DNA of 64,000 bases, taken from assembly GCA_018824085.1 (NCBI GenBank), contig JAHJHI010000040.1, forward strand, positions 62,001-126,000, written 5' to 3'. Source of the stretch: Gammaproteobacteria bacterium. GTDB lineage: Bacteria; Pseudomonadota; Gammaproteobacteria; Burkholderiales; Rhodocyclaceae. The position numbers and the translations under genes were made by a program. The number at the start of each line of letters is the position of its first letter. Position 1 is the stretch's first letter. The notes beneath the pieces were generated by a model. The model saw nothing but the letters and a program-made list of their open reading frames with translations, had not been told where the DNA came from and ran no database searches. Shown in pieces: positions 18,043-26,697 of this stretch.

Positions 18043-18946
18043 GGACAATCGCGACCGCCTGCGGTTGCAATGGCTTTGCGGCACCGGTGAAACCCTCATC
18101 GTCGCCGACCAGATCGGCTTGTCACCTGCCGACCTGGTCGGACACCTGAACACCATCCACACACGCCGGATGCAGGTCATCGGCGTTCCGGAAATCCTGT
18201 GGGCCGAAAGCGTTTCGCCGCGCAAGGTCGACGACATCATCGACACCCTGTTCGAAGCACGCGCGCCCGCCTTCATCGTTGCCGATGGCGCTGACCCGCC
18301 GGCGGCCATCCGGGCCGGATGTGCGAAGCACGGCGTACCGTTGATGACCACCCAGCGCAGCGCCGCGTCGGTCATCGACCAGTTGCGCGCCTACCTCGCA
18401 CGCGAACTCGCGGACCAGACCACACTTCACGGCGTATCGATGGATGTGCTCGGCATGGGCGTCCTGATCACCGGAGACTCTGGTGTCGGCAAGAGCGAAC
18501 TGGCCCTCGAACTGATTTCACGCGGCCACGGCCTGGTCGCGGATGATTGTGTCGAGATTTCACGCATCGCACCCACCGTGCTGGAAGGCCGCTGCCCCGA
18601 GCTGCTGAAGGACTTCCTCGAGGTACGCGGGCTCGGCGTGCTGAACATCCGTACCGTGTTCGGCGAAACCGCCTGTCGCCGGAAGATGAAGCTCCAGCTG
18701 GTTGTCCATCTGCAGAAACAGGTGACCGGCCTGCCGGAAGCGACGCGCATGCCGCTGGACAACGAAGTGATGGACATCCTCGGAGTGAGGATACGGAAGG
18801 TCGTCATTCCGGTGGCCGCAGGCCGCAACCTTGCCGTGCTGGTCGAGGCCGCGGTACGCACCACCATCCTTCACTTCCGCGGCATAGATTCCACACTTGA
18901 GTTCGTGGAACGACAGCGGCGCGCCATCGGCGGAGAAGACACCTGA
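18011..18946 (+). CDS. hprK: HPr kinase/phosphorylase
   Basis: 311-residue bifunctional enzyme that phosphorylates and dephosphorylates HPr on serine. The C-terminal kinase domain has Walker A GDSGVGKS (155-162), the conserved LHGVSMDV histidine (H140) just before it, and the LEVRGLGVLNIRTVFGE signature loop. The N-terminal domain (1-125) is the usual regulatory fold. The ATG at 18011 lies within ptsN. In many betaproteobacteria rapZ follows; here a PsiF-like gene follows instead. Confidence 0.95.
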   Translation: MRKLNVARLFEDNRDRLRLQWLCGTGETLIVADQIGLSPADLVGHLNTIHTRRMQVIGVPEILWAESVSPRKVDDIIDTLFEARAPAFIVADGADPPAAIRAGCAKHGVPLMTTQRSAASVIDQLRAYLARELADQTTLHGVSMDVLGMGVLITGDSGVGKSELALELISRGHGLVADDCVEISRIAPTVLEGRCPELLKDFLEVRGLGVLNIRTVFGETACRRKMKLQLVVHLQKQVTGLPEATRMPLDNEVMDILGVRIRKVVIPVAAGRNLAVLVEAAVRTTILHFRGIDSTLEFVERQRRAIGGEDT

Positions 18947-19054
18947 CCGGAATTCCCATCTGGAATTAATGCGATTATCATGCAACCGCCTGACGCCACC
19001 CGGCGCAAGGCACTTGCATGTCATTTTCAGTCGCATTCCACCAGGAGGCCTGTC

Positions 19055-19375
19055 ATGCCGAACTTCCGCACTTCCCGCGTACTCCCCGTTCTTTCCGCCC
19101 TGCTCATCGTCTCGCTGCCCGGCACCGCACTCGCCGGCACCCAGCAGGACAAGATGCGAAGTTGCAACAAGGACGCCAAGGAAAAGGCCCTGAAGGGTGA
19201 CGAGCGCAGGACGTTCATGAAAAGCTGCCTCTCTTCGTCGGCGTCCGCCAAACCCGCAACGCCGGATGAAGTGGCCGCCCAGGCGGCGCTGAAGGCCTGC
19301 CGTGCCGACGCGAAGGAAAAGGCGCTGAAGGGCGACGAACGCAAGGCGTTCATCAAGGACTGCCTCAAGACCTGA
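19055..19375 (+). CDS. Secreted PsiF-repeat protein
   Basis: 106-residue exported protein with a signal peptide (about residues 1-28, ending ALAG). Two tandem PsiF repeats follow, each with the pattern C-x3-AKEKALKGDER-x3-FxKxCL, at about 36-61 and 80-104. PsiF proteins are named from phosphate starvation induction in E. coli; their function is unknown and a phosphate link here is not shown. A strong AGGAGG ribosome-binding site sits 7 bases before the ATG. It appears to be a single-gene unit after hprK. Confidence 0.85.
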   Translation: MPNFRTSRVLPVLSALLIVSLPGTALAGTQQDKMRSCNKDAKEKALKGDERRTFMKSCLSSSASAKPATPDEVAAQAALKACRADAKEKALKGDERKAFIKDCLKT

Positions 19376-19514
19376 AGTCACTTTCCCCGCCCTGACACCC
19401 CCGGCGCACGCCAGTCCGGCAGCGCCGGACATGTCGCTGCGCCATTCCGTGCGCTATGCAACAACGGCGCACGATTTGCAGGACACCACGGCGCAGCGAC
19501 CCATGACCGTTTGC

Positions 19515-19520
19515 TATAGT
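19515..19520 (+). promoter_or_regulatory. Possible extended -10 promoter for the signalling operon
   Basis: TATAGT preceded by TGC (an extended -10 form), 34 bases before the ATG of the first gene of the kinase operon. No -35 match at normal spacing. Tentative. Confidence 0.3.
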
Positions 19521-19553
19521 TCGCCGCGTCCCAGATTGCACGGAGCCGAGCCG

Positions 19554-20243
19554 ATGGTGTGCTATCGCGAATTGGGCATGGTCCTGTCGTGCGCTCTGGC
19601 GCTGTTCGCCGTGACACCGACTGCCAGTGCCTTCAGTTTTTCCGAAGACGTCGCGAAGGACGCACGGACCGAAGACGAACAGCGGACCGCGGCCGCGCAG
19701 GGCCTGCCGGCATTGCCCGGCCCCTGCCTTGACGACCTCCGGCGCAAGAAGATCATGATCGTCATGGGAGAACGCTCCGGCGAAGGGGTTTCGACCCGCC
19801 AGGCCCGTTACAGCCCACACTTCAACTCGATCAACAAACGCCTGCTCAGGCACGGCGTGCGTACGTATTCCCAACAGGAAATCACCGCCCAGGTCGCCCA
19901 GGCCGAGATCGACGCCTACTTCCGCAACGACCCGGACGCGGCACTCGCGGCGTCGAAGAAAATGGGTGCACAACTCGTGTTGCGCGGCACCATCACGTCG
20001 AGATCGGCAATCAACCCGGTGCTTCGCATTCCTGAAGTCTATGTCTCCATTGCCTATTCTCTGATGACGCCGGGCGGCAACGTGCTTTCCGATGCCAGCG
20101 CGTCGGCCGAATCGTATTCTGGCAGCGACACGCTGGGCATGGCGGGAACGCTGATCGAAGAGCAGGCCGATTCCGTTGTCAATCGACTGCTCGGTGGCTA
20201 TTGCGCGGCCCGGCCTTCCACGGGAGGCAGCAAGCGCAAGTAG
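19554..20243 (+). CDS. Secreted protein of unknown function, first gene of kinase operon
   Basis: 229 residues with an N-terminal signal sequence (hydrophobic 8-27, ending ASA). The mature part has a mixed alpha/beta pattern: KKIMIVMGE strand, INKRLLRHGVRTYSQQEI, a helix with DPDAALAASKKMGAQLVLRGTI, then IPEVYVSIAYSLMTPGGNVL. That order recalls the TolB-N/CsgG-like fold, in which a helix-strand unit detects or assembles on outer-membrane components, but I cannot name the family. A GGAG motif precedes the ATG. It begins an apparent four-gene unit with the CsgG-like protein, the kinase and the FHA-ABC exporter. Confidence 0.7.
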   Translation: MVCYRELGMVLSCALALFAVTPTASAFSFSEDVAKDARTEDEQRTAAAQGLPALPGPCLDDLRRKKIMIVMGERSGEGVSTRQARYSPHFNSINKRLLRHGVRTYSQQEITAQVAQAEIDAYFRNDPDAALAASKKMGAQLVLRGTITSRSAINPVLRIPEVYVSIAYSLMTPGGNVLSDASASAESYSGSDTLGMAGTLIEEQADSVVNRLLGGYCAARPSTGGSKRK

Positions 20244-20313
20244 CCCTGCACCCCGGCCAGCCGGCTGAAGACCGGTCCGCCGAATTTGACCATTTGTACT
20301 GAAAGGGATTTCG

Positions 20314-21129
20314 ATGAACACGATCTTGCGCCGTTCGCGGCAACATCTTGCAATTGCCGCCGTTCTGGCCTGCGCCGCACCGCTGGCATTTGCCCAGCCG
20401 ACATTCGAAAGCGCGTCGCCGACAGCAGGCGGCAGCACATCACAGAAGGCCAACGACAGCGCGGACAAGGCGATGTACAAGGCGGTGGAGTACAGCAACC
20501 GCGCCAAGCCCGGCCCCGCCGTGGTTGTCGTGCCGGGCGAGATCAAGAGCAACAACGCCAACTTCGTCCAGAAGTTCGGTTCCAACAACATCGCGGATTT
20601 CGGCGAGCTCGAGTTGTCGCAGGCCAATTTCAAGGTTCTCGAACGCAGCGACCTGGGCCCGCTGCTGAACGAATTCCAGCTCGCCTATTCGCTGGGCGAC
20701 CCCGACTCCGCGCGCAAGATGCTGAAGAAGGGACGTCTCAAGACGACCAAGTACGTCGTCAAGTTCGACATCCTCAAGGCCGAACAGGTCGCCGCCGCCA
20801 AGGAAAGCATCAGCGGTCGCACACTGGGCAACATCATCGGCATTCTCGGTGGCAGCCGCGGCAGCGCAGCAGCCGGCGAAGCGGTCGGCTCTGTCGAGAC
20901 CGGCGAATCGTCGGGCGTCTGGATCATCGGCATGCGCTACAAGATCATGGACGCCAACACCACGGAGCAGCTGGCCCAGGGCTATACCGAAGAGAAAATG
21001 GAGGTTGGGGCCAAGGGTTCGTCCATTCTCGGCGTGTCGTCCAGCCAGGAGGGCGGCATCACGCTGGACGGCATGGTGCAGCGCCTGGTACAGAAATCGG
21101 TCTGGGAAATCGACGCGAAATACAAGTAA
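20314..21129 (+). CDS. CsgG-like secreted protein
   Basis: 271 residues with a signal peptide ending LAFAQ (about residue 28). The mature protein carries CsgG/HfaB-type features: a VVVVPGEIK start strand, the FKVLERSDLGPLLNEFQLA helix that is the hallmark of the family, a TTKYVVKFDILKAE strand and a glycine-rich segment near 190-205. CsgG proteins form outer-membrane secretion pores in curli systems; more distant relatives act as periplasmic assembly factors. No curli subunit genes are nearby and no lipoprotein cysteine is present, so it is unlikely to be a true curlin pore. It sits 30 bases before the kinase gene. Confidence 0.7.
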   Translation: MNTILRRSRQHLAIAAVLACAAPLAFAQPTFESASPTAGGSTSQKANDSADKAMYKAVEYSNRAKPGPAVVVVPGEIKSNNANFVQKFGSNNIADFGELELSQANFKVLERSDLGPLLNEFQLAYSLGDPDSARKMLKKGRLKTTKYVVKFDILKAEQVAAAKESISGRTLGNIIGILGGSRGSAAAGEAVGSVETGESSGVWIIGMRYKIMDANTTEQLAQGYTEEKMEVGAKGSSILGVSSSQEGGITLDGMVQRLVQKSVWEIDAKYK

Positions 21130-21159
21130 GGTCAGATCACCCCTACCGGAGAGCGCGCC

Positions 21160-23589
21160 GTGGCCATTCCCGCACGACTGGGCAAGTACGAAATCCTGCG
21201 CGAACTGGGGCAGGGTGCGATGGGTATCGTCTACGCCGGACGTGACCCCGTCATCGATCGTCAGGTCGCCATCAAGACGTTGAAGCGCGAACAACTCGAA
21301 CGCAGCGAGGCCGACGAGGTCATCGCGCGCTTCAAGCGGGAGGCGCAGGCAGCCGGCCGGCTGAATCACCCGAACGTCGTCGCCATCTACGAGTACGGCG
21401 AGGAGGCGGACGGCACCGCCTTCATCGCGATGGAGTTCGTGCAGGGGCGCGAACTCAAGGAGGTGTTCGACGCCGACGAGCGCGTGTCGCTGCCCATGGT
21501 CGGACGCATCATGGGGCAGCTGCTGGCGGCGCTCGAACACGCGCACCGCAACGGCGTCACGCACCGCGACATCAAGCCGGCCAACATCATCATGCTGGCC
21601 GACGGCACGGTGAAAGTGGCCGACTTCGGCGTCGCGCGGCTCGAATCGTCGAACCTGACGCAGGCCGGCACCGTCATGGGCACGCCGTCCTACATGTCGC
21701 CGGAACAGTGGACCGGCCAGACGGTGGACGGGCGCAGCGACCTGTTCTCCGCCGGCGTCGTGCTGTATCAGTTGCTGACCGGCGAAAAGCCGTTCACCGG
21801 TGCGCTGACGACCATCATGCACAAGGTACTGAAGGAAGACCCGACGTGGCCTTCGGTGCTCAACGTTCACGTACACCCGCAACTCGACGCCGTCGTCCGC
21901 AAGGCGCTCGCCAAACGCCCGGACGACCGCTTCCAGGACGCCGCGCAGTTCCGCAGCGCGCTCGACGCAGCGCTTGCTGCCCCCGCCACCGTACCGGCGG
22001 CGGACGAGGACGCGACAGTCGTGACACCGGTTGACCCGGACACCACTCGCATCGGCGCCAACGCGGACGCGGACGCGGACGCCACCGTGCAGTCCGCACC
22101 GCGAAAACCGGCCCCGGCCACAACTGCGCCGGCATATCCGGAGACTCCCGCACCGTCTTCCGCTACCCGGCAAACGCCCCCGCCAACAACGCTTGCCACG
22201 GCGCGCCGTCCGCTGGTGCCGCTGCTCGGTGGCATCGCCGCGCTCATCGTGCTCGCAACCGCCGGCTGGATGTTCGTGCGCGGCGACGGCGCGCAGGAGC
22301 CTGCCGACACGCCGACGGTCGCAATGACGGAGCCGGCCGGTGCGCCGGCAGCGGCCGCGCCGCCGCCTGCCGCACAGGCGGACACCCTCCCGACCGACCC
22401 CGGGGTCACCATCATCAGCGCGATAGGGCTCGCCGACCCGCAGGATCCGCGTTTCACCGACGATCGCAACGCATTGGCGCAGGCGCTGCGCGACGATGCC
22501 CGCCGGCAGATACTGGAGAAGGCCGTCGCACTGTTCGTCGACCCGAAATCGGTCAATGCGAACTACGCCGCACTGCAGGACAGGCTGCTCGATCGCAGCG
22601 GTGACTTCATCCAGGCAGTGCTGAAGGAAACACAGCCGGAACTCGGCAAGGACGGCCTGATGTCGGGCGAGGTGCGGGCTGCCGTACGCGTGCGGCAGGT
22701 GCAGAAATCGCTGAACCAGATGTCGCAGGACGAACGGATTGATTTCATCCGCAACAACGGCGACCCGAAGATTGCCGTCGCCGTCTCGTCGCGCTGGGCC
22801 GACGGTGATCCGGCCGCGCCGGCGCAGCGCTCCGCCCTCGCGGAGAACACCCTCAAGCAGCACATTCAGAGTTTCGGCTTCCGCACCTGGAACGACGAGG
22901 CGGGCTCGGCGCAGACGGCCGACTTCACGATCGACGGCGAGGTACGCTTCAAACGGTTGCGCGCGACGCTGGCAGCATCCGGCCTGACGATCGAGAAGGT
23001 CGTGCTGACTTCGTGGACGGTGCGCTGCACCGATCGCAAGAGCGGCGAGGAGGTCTATCTGAACACACAGGTCCCGGAGGGCATGAGCTGGGGGTCGGAA
23101 GAGAAGGCACTGGGCGACATCGGCAAACAGGTGGGCGAACAGTTCAGCCGCAACTTCTTCCTGAGCCATTTCCACTTCACGGCGCGCAAGGTCGCACTGG
23201 AACTGCGCGGCCTGCCCGGCCAGGACGTCGCCGGTTCGCTGCTGCGCGAAATCGCATCGATGCGCGCGGTGCTGGGTGCCGACGCCAGCGCGCTCGATGA
23301 CACGCACGCCGACATCGCCGTCAACATGTCGGGTGGCCTCGCCGACATCGTCCAGAACGTGCAGGCCGGCATCCTGATGCCGCTGTCGCGCAAGCTCGGT
23401 CGCAACTGCCTGAACGTGGCGTCGAGTGGCACCGACCGGGTGACGCTGGATTTCGATCCTGCGTGCAAGACACCGGAAATGCTGACCCGGCTGCAGACGC
23501 TGCCGCCCGCGGCCTTCCTCGAAGCCGCGCCCGCACGGCGCGAAGATGTCGTGCGCAATCCCGAAACACTGAAACGCATCAGCATCTGA
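21160..23589 (+). CDS. Transmembrane Ser/Thr protein kinase with large periplasmic domain
   Basis: 809 residues starting at GTG. The cytoplasmic kinase domain (9-275) is intact: glycine loop GQGAMG, VAIK with K39, catalytic HRD at 135-137, DFG at 155-157, and GTPSYMSPEQ in the activation loop. A proline/alanine linker (about 275-350) with a short Asp-Ala repeat leads to one membrane helix (about 351-371). Residues 372-809 are therefore periplasmic; the tail has alternating strands and helices not matched to a sensor family I can name, with faint resemblance to LPP20/FlgT-type domains. It is likely to sense an envelope signal and to phosphorylate a cytoplasmic partner; the FHA-ABC protein encoded next is the obvious candidate. 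Confidence 0.88.
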   Translation: MAIPARLGKYEILRELGQGAMGIVYAGRDPVIDRQVAIKTLKREQLERSEADEVIARFKREAQAAGRLNHPNVVAIYEYGEEADGTAFIAMEFVQGRELKEVFDADERVSLPMVGRIMGQLLAALEHAHRNGVTHRDIKPANIIMLADGTVKVADFGVARLESSNLTQAGTVMGTPSYMSPEQWTGQTVDGRSDLFSAGVVLYQLLTGEKPFTGALTTIMHKVLKEDPTWPSVLNVHVHPQLDAVVRKALAKRPDDRFQDAAQFRSALDAALAAPATVPAADEDATVVTPVDPDTTRIGANADADADATVQSAPRKPAPATTAPAYPETPAPSSATRQTPPPTTLATARRPLVPLLGGIAALIVLATAGWMFVRGDGAQEPADTPTVAMTEPAGAPAAAAPPPAAQADTLPTDPGVTIISAIGLADPQDPRFTDDRNALAQALRDDARRQILEKAVALFVDPKSVNANYAALQDRLLDRSGDFIQAVLKETQPELGKDGLMSGEVRAAVRVRQVQKSLNQMSQDERIDFIRNNGDPKIAVAVSSRWADGDPAAPAQRSALAENTLKQHIQSFGFRTWNDEAGSAQTADFTIDGEVRFKRLRATLAASGLTIEKVVLTSWTVRCTDRKSGEEVYLNTQVPEGMSWGSEEKALGDIGKQVGEQFSRNFFLSHFHFTARKVALELRGLPGQDVAGSLLREIASMRAVLGADASALDDTHADIAVNMSGGLADIVQNVQAGILMPLSRKLGRNCLNVASSGTDRVTLDFDPACKTPEMLTRLQTLPPAAFLEAAPARREDVVRNPETLKRISI

Positions 23590-23596
23590 CCCCCCG

Positions 23597-23621
23597 CACG
23601 GCCGTCTCCCGGGCGGCCGTG
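23597..23621 (+). other. Intercistronic hairpin between kinase and FHA-ABC genes
   Basis: Perfect 8-base inverted repeat CACGGCCG / CGGCCGTG around a 9-base loop, placed just after the kinase stop and before the ribosome-binding site of the next gene. It lacks a T-run. It could set the ratio of the two products or mark an RNA processing point. Confidence 0.4.
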
Positions 23622-23640
23622 TCACATGACCGGAGGCTTC

Positions 23641-26600
23641 ATGGCGCCCCCCGACACCGATGAGGGCTTGCGCATGCTGCGCATCGGCTCGGCCACCGAC
23701 TGCGCAATACGGCTGGACGACGCCCGAGTGGCCCCGCACCACGCCACGCTGCTGTGCAGCGGTCGCGAACTGGCGCTGAGCAGCGCGGGAGAACGGCCGG
23801 TCCGCGTGAACGGCGCCGCCATGGAACACGGTGAAGTGCGCCGCGGTGACCGCATCGATCTGAACGGCTGCGAATTCGTGCTGGACGACGCTGCGCTGTC
23901 CGGACGTCCGGCGCTGTCCTCCGCAGTGATCGAAGAAACCGCCATCAACCTGGCCGTCGACCTCGACATCGGCGCGCAGGAACCGCCTGCCGCGTCCGTC
24001 GAGCGCCCCGGGCACGCTGCCTCGCTCACGATCGGGTCATCGCCCGACAACGACATCGTCGTGCCGCTGCCGCAGGTGTCACCGCGCCATGCCACGTTGT
24101 GGCTGCATGACGGGCTGCTCGAACTGGAGGACACCGGTTCTGGCGCCGGCATCTTCGTGCGCGGTGAGCGGGTGACGCGCGCGCGCGTCACCGAGGGCGA
24201 AACGATCGGACTGGGCAGTCATCCGCTGCAACTGGGCCCGACCGTGACGGCGCTGTTCCGGCGCATCGACGACGATGCCGACGCGACGCGCATGATGGCG
24301 TCCGCACCGCTGGCCGAGGCGCCGATACGCATCGGGCGCGACGCGAGCGCCGGCGTCAACGACATCGTGCTGCCGGCGCCGTCCGTATCCAAGCGGCAAT
24401 GCGAGCTGCGCCACGACGGCCGGCACTGGCGCGTGCGCGACCTCGGCTCCACCAATGGCACCTCGGTCAACGTGGCGGGCAAGCCGATTTCGGGCGAGGT
24501 CCCGGTCAGTTCGCAGGACGTGCTGTATTTCGGCTCGTTCCGTTTTCCGCTGTCGCGTCTGGACGCACTCGCCCGCGACGGCGCGACCGCGAGCACGGCG
24601 ACTGCGACCTCCGGCCTGCCCGACGACAGGCAGGAGGTCGTCATCGGCCGCGACGGCGCCGCAGACCTGCAGGTCGACTCACCCCAGGTGTCGCGCCGGC
24701 ACGCGCGGCTGCTACGCAGCGGCGGCGGCTGGCTGGTGGAAGACCTCGGTTCAGCCAACGGCACCTTCGTCAACGGTCAGCGCGTGACCCGCGCCACCGC
24801 ATTGCGCGACACCGACGTGCTCAGCCTGGGCAGCGTGGCGATCGACTTCCAGGGCGGCGCCGGCCGACTGGCGCGCGCCTATCGCGGCGACGTCATGCTG
24901 CAGGCGGAGGGCATCACGGTCAGCGTGGACGGCGGGCGCAGGACCTTGCTGCACGACGTGTCCTTCACGGTGTTCCCGACCGAATTCGTCGGCCTGATGG
25001 GCCCGTCCGGCGCCGGAAAGACGACGCTCATGATGGCGCTCAACGGCTATCTGCAGCCGCAGTCCGGCCGTTCGCTGATCAACGGCCAGGACCTCTACGG
25101 CAACTTTGACGCCTGGCGCGGTGCCATCGGCTATGTCCCGCAGGACGACATCATCCATCCGGAGCTGACGGTCTTCGAGGCCCTGTACTTCACCGCCCGG
25201 CTGCGCCTGCCGCCCGACACCTCGCGCGCGGAGATCGAAGGCCGCATCGACGACGTGCTGGCACAGCTCGAAATCAGCCAGACGCGCGACGTGGCCATCG
25301 GCTCGCCCGAACGCAAGGGCATTTCCGGCGGCCAGCGCAAGCGCGTCAACCTGGCGCAGGAACTCATCACGCAGCCGCGCCTGCTGTTTCTTGATGAACC
25401 GACGTCGGGTCTGGCGAGCGAAGACACGCTCAACGTGATGCGCCTGCTGCGCAATCTGGCAGACCAGGGCCGCTCCATCCTGCTCACCATTCACCAGCCC
25501 TCGCTCGAGGCCTATCGCTGCATGGACAACATCGTCTATCTGGCGGACGGGCAGCTGGTCTACTACGGACCGGCCTGGCCGGCGTCCATCACCTGGTTCA
25601 ATCCGGGCGTCGATCCGGGCGCGCCGGACTACGACAAGCTGGTGTCCGAACCGGCCAATGCGCTCAAGCCACTGGCCGAAGATGCCCGGCGCGGACGCGA
25701 CATGGGCGAGCACGCGGCGGCGTATCGCGCATCCGGCCTGCATGCGCAGTACGTCGAACAACGGCGCGGCGCCGACACCACCGGCATGCTGACCGACTCG
25801 GCGCGCAGCGCAAACGCTTCGCGCGGCTTCGGCCTGCGGCAGTGGTCGGTGCTGACGCAACGCTACGCCACGATCAAGCTGCGCGACCGCATGAGCACGC
25901 TCATCCTGCTGGTGCAAGCGCCGGTCATCGCCGCCGTCATTGCGCTGGTGTTCGCCGGCGAGCTCGACGACGCCGCGGGCCGCAATGCCTATGGCGCATT
26001 CGCGCTGTTCCTGATGGCAGTGTCCGCCGTGTGGTTCGGCTGTTCGAATGCGGCGCGCGAAATCGTGTCGGAACAGGCCATCTACCGGCGCGAGCGCATG
26101 GTGAATCTGAAAATCCCCAGCTACGTGATGAGCAAGTTCGTCGTGCTCGGGGCGCTGTGCGCGGTGCAGTGCGCGCTGTTGCTCGCCATCGTCGGCGCGG
26201 CGACCGCGCTGCAGGGAAACTGGGGGGGGCACTTCGCGCTGCTCTGGGCCTGCGCGCTGTCGGGCGTCGGCATGGGGCTGCTGCTGTCGGCGCTGGTCCG
26301 CAGCTCGGAGGCGGCGATCGGGCTGGTGCCCCTGCTGCTGATTCCGCAAGTCATCCTGTCCGGCCTCATCATGCCGCTGGAGAAGCTGTCGCCGCCGATG
26401 CACTGGACATCGTCGGTCATGATGACGCGCTGGGGATTCGAAGGCATGTTGCAGCACGAGCAGGCGGCAGGTGCCTACGATGTCGTCACGCCGGCCGCGG
26501 AAACGCCGGCGGCCGCCATGCCGGGCATGACGCCGCCGCCGATGCCGGTCGCCCGCTACTTCGGCGGGCATGCGGCAGGCCGCCTGCGCAGCGGCGCCGT

Positions 26601-26667
26601 GCTGGGCGGCGCCACACTTGCATTGCTGATTGCCGTGATGGGCGTGCTCAGGCTGCGGCGCCAGTGA
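23641..26667 (+). CDS. ABC exporter with four N-terminal FHA domains
   Basis: About 1008 residues. Numbered from the in-frame ATG at 23626, five codons upstream of the chosen start, four FHA-like domains occupy about 16-85, 130-200, 232-315 and 337-410. The third and fourth have the full phosphothreonine-binding signature (SKRQCEL...GSTNGT and SRRHARL...GSANGT); the first two are more divergent. The ABCG-type nucleotide-binding domain follows, with Walker A GPSGAGKT (459-466), signature ISGGQRKR and LLFLDEPTSGL. The C-terminal 260 residues are an ABC-2 membrane domain. A GGAGG motif favours ATG 23641 over 23626. The substrate is unknown. The architecture resembles mycobacterial Rv1747, which is controlled by the neighbouring kinase PknF; here too a kinase lies directly upstream. 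Confidence 0.88.
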   Translation: MAPPDTDEGLRMLRIGSATDCAIRLDDARVAPHHATLLCSGRELALSSAGERPVRVNGAAMEHGEVRRGDRIDLNGCEFVLDDAALSGRPALSSAVIEETAINLAVDLDIGAQEPPAASVERPGHAASLTIGSSPDNDIVVPLPQVSPRHATLWLHDGLLELEDTGSGAGIFVRGERVTRARVTEGETIGLGSHPLQLGPTVTALFRRIDDDADATRMMASAPLAEAPIRIGRDASAGVNDIVLPAPSVSKRQCELRHDGRHWRVRDLGSTNGTSVNVAGKPISGEVPVSSQDVLYFGSFRFPLSRLDALARDGATASTATATSGLPDDRQEVVIGRDGAADLQVDSPQVSRRHARLLRSGGGWLVEDLGSANGTFVNGQRVTRATALRDTDVLSLGSVAIDFQGGAGRLARAYRGDVMLQAEGITVSVDGGRRTLLHDVSFTVFPTEFVGLMGPSGAGKTTLMMALNGYLQPQSGRSLINGQDLYGNFDAWRGAIGYVPQDDIIHPELTVFEALYFTARLRLPPDTSRAEIEGRIDDVLAQLEISQTRDVAIGSPERKGISGGQRKRVNLAQELITQPRLLFLDEPTSGLASEDTLNVMRLLRNLADQGRSILLTIHQPSLEAYRCMDNIVYLADGQLVYYGPAWPASITWFNPGVDPGAPDYDKLVSEPANALKPLAEDARRGRDMGEHAAAYRASGLHAQYVEQRRGADTTGMLTDSARSANASRGFGLRQWSVLTQRYATIKLRDRMSTLILLVQAPVIAAVIALVFAGELDDAAGRNAYGAFALFLMAVSAVWFGCSNAAREIVSEQAIYRRERMVNLKIPSYVMSKFVVLGALCAVQCALLLAIVGAATALQGNWGGHFALLWACALSGVGMGLLLSALVRSSEAAIGLVPLLLIPQVILSGLIMPLEKLSPPMHWTSSVMMTRWGFEGMLQHEQAAGAYDVVTPAAETPAAAMPGMTPPPMPVARYFGGHAAGRLRSGAVLGGATLALLIAVMGVLRLRRQ

Positions 26668-26697
26668 AGACCACAGCAGGCCCGGGGAGGACGCGCG

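Noticed and set aside
22050-22090. Short GCGGAC triplet repeats
   Set aside because: They encode the Asp-Ala linker of the kinase and do not look like a separate repeat element.
20440-24015. A minus-strand reading frame of nearly 1200 codons opposite the kinase and FHA genes
   Set aside because: It is the GC-rich antisense shadow of well-supported genes. It lacks a ribosome-binding site and any recognisable motif.
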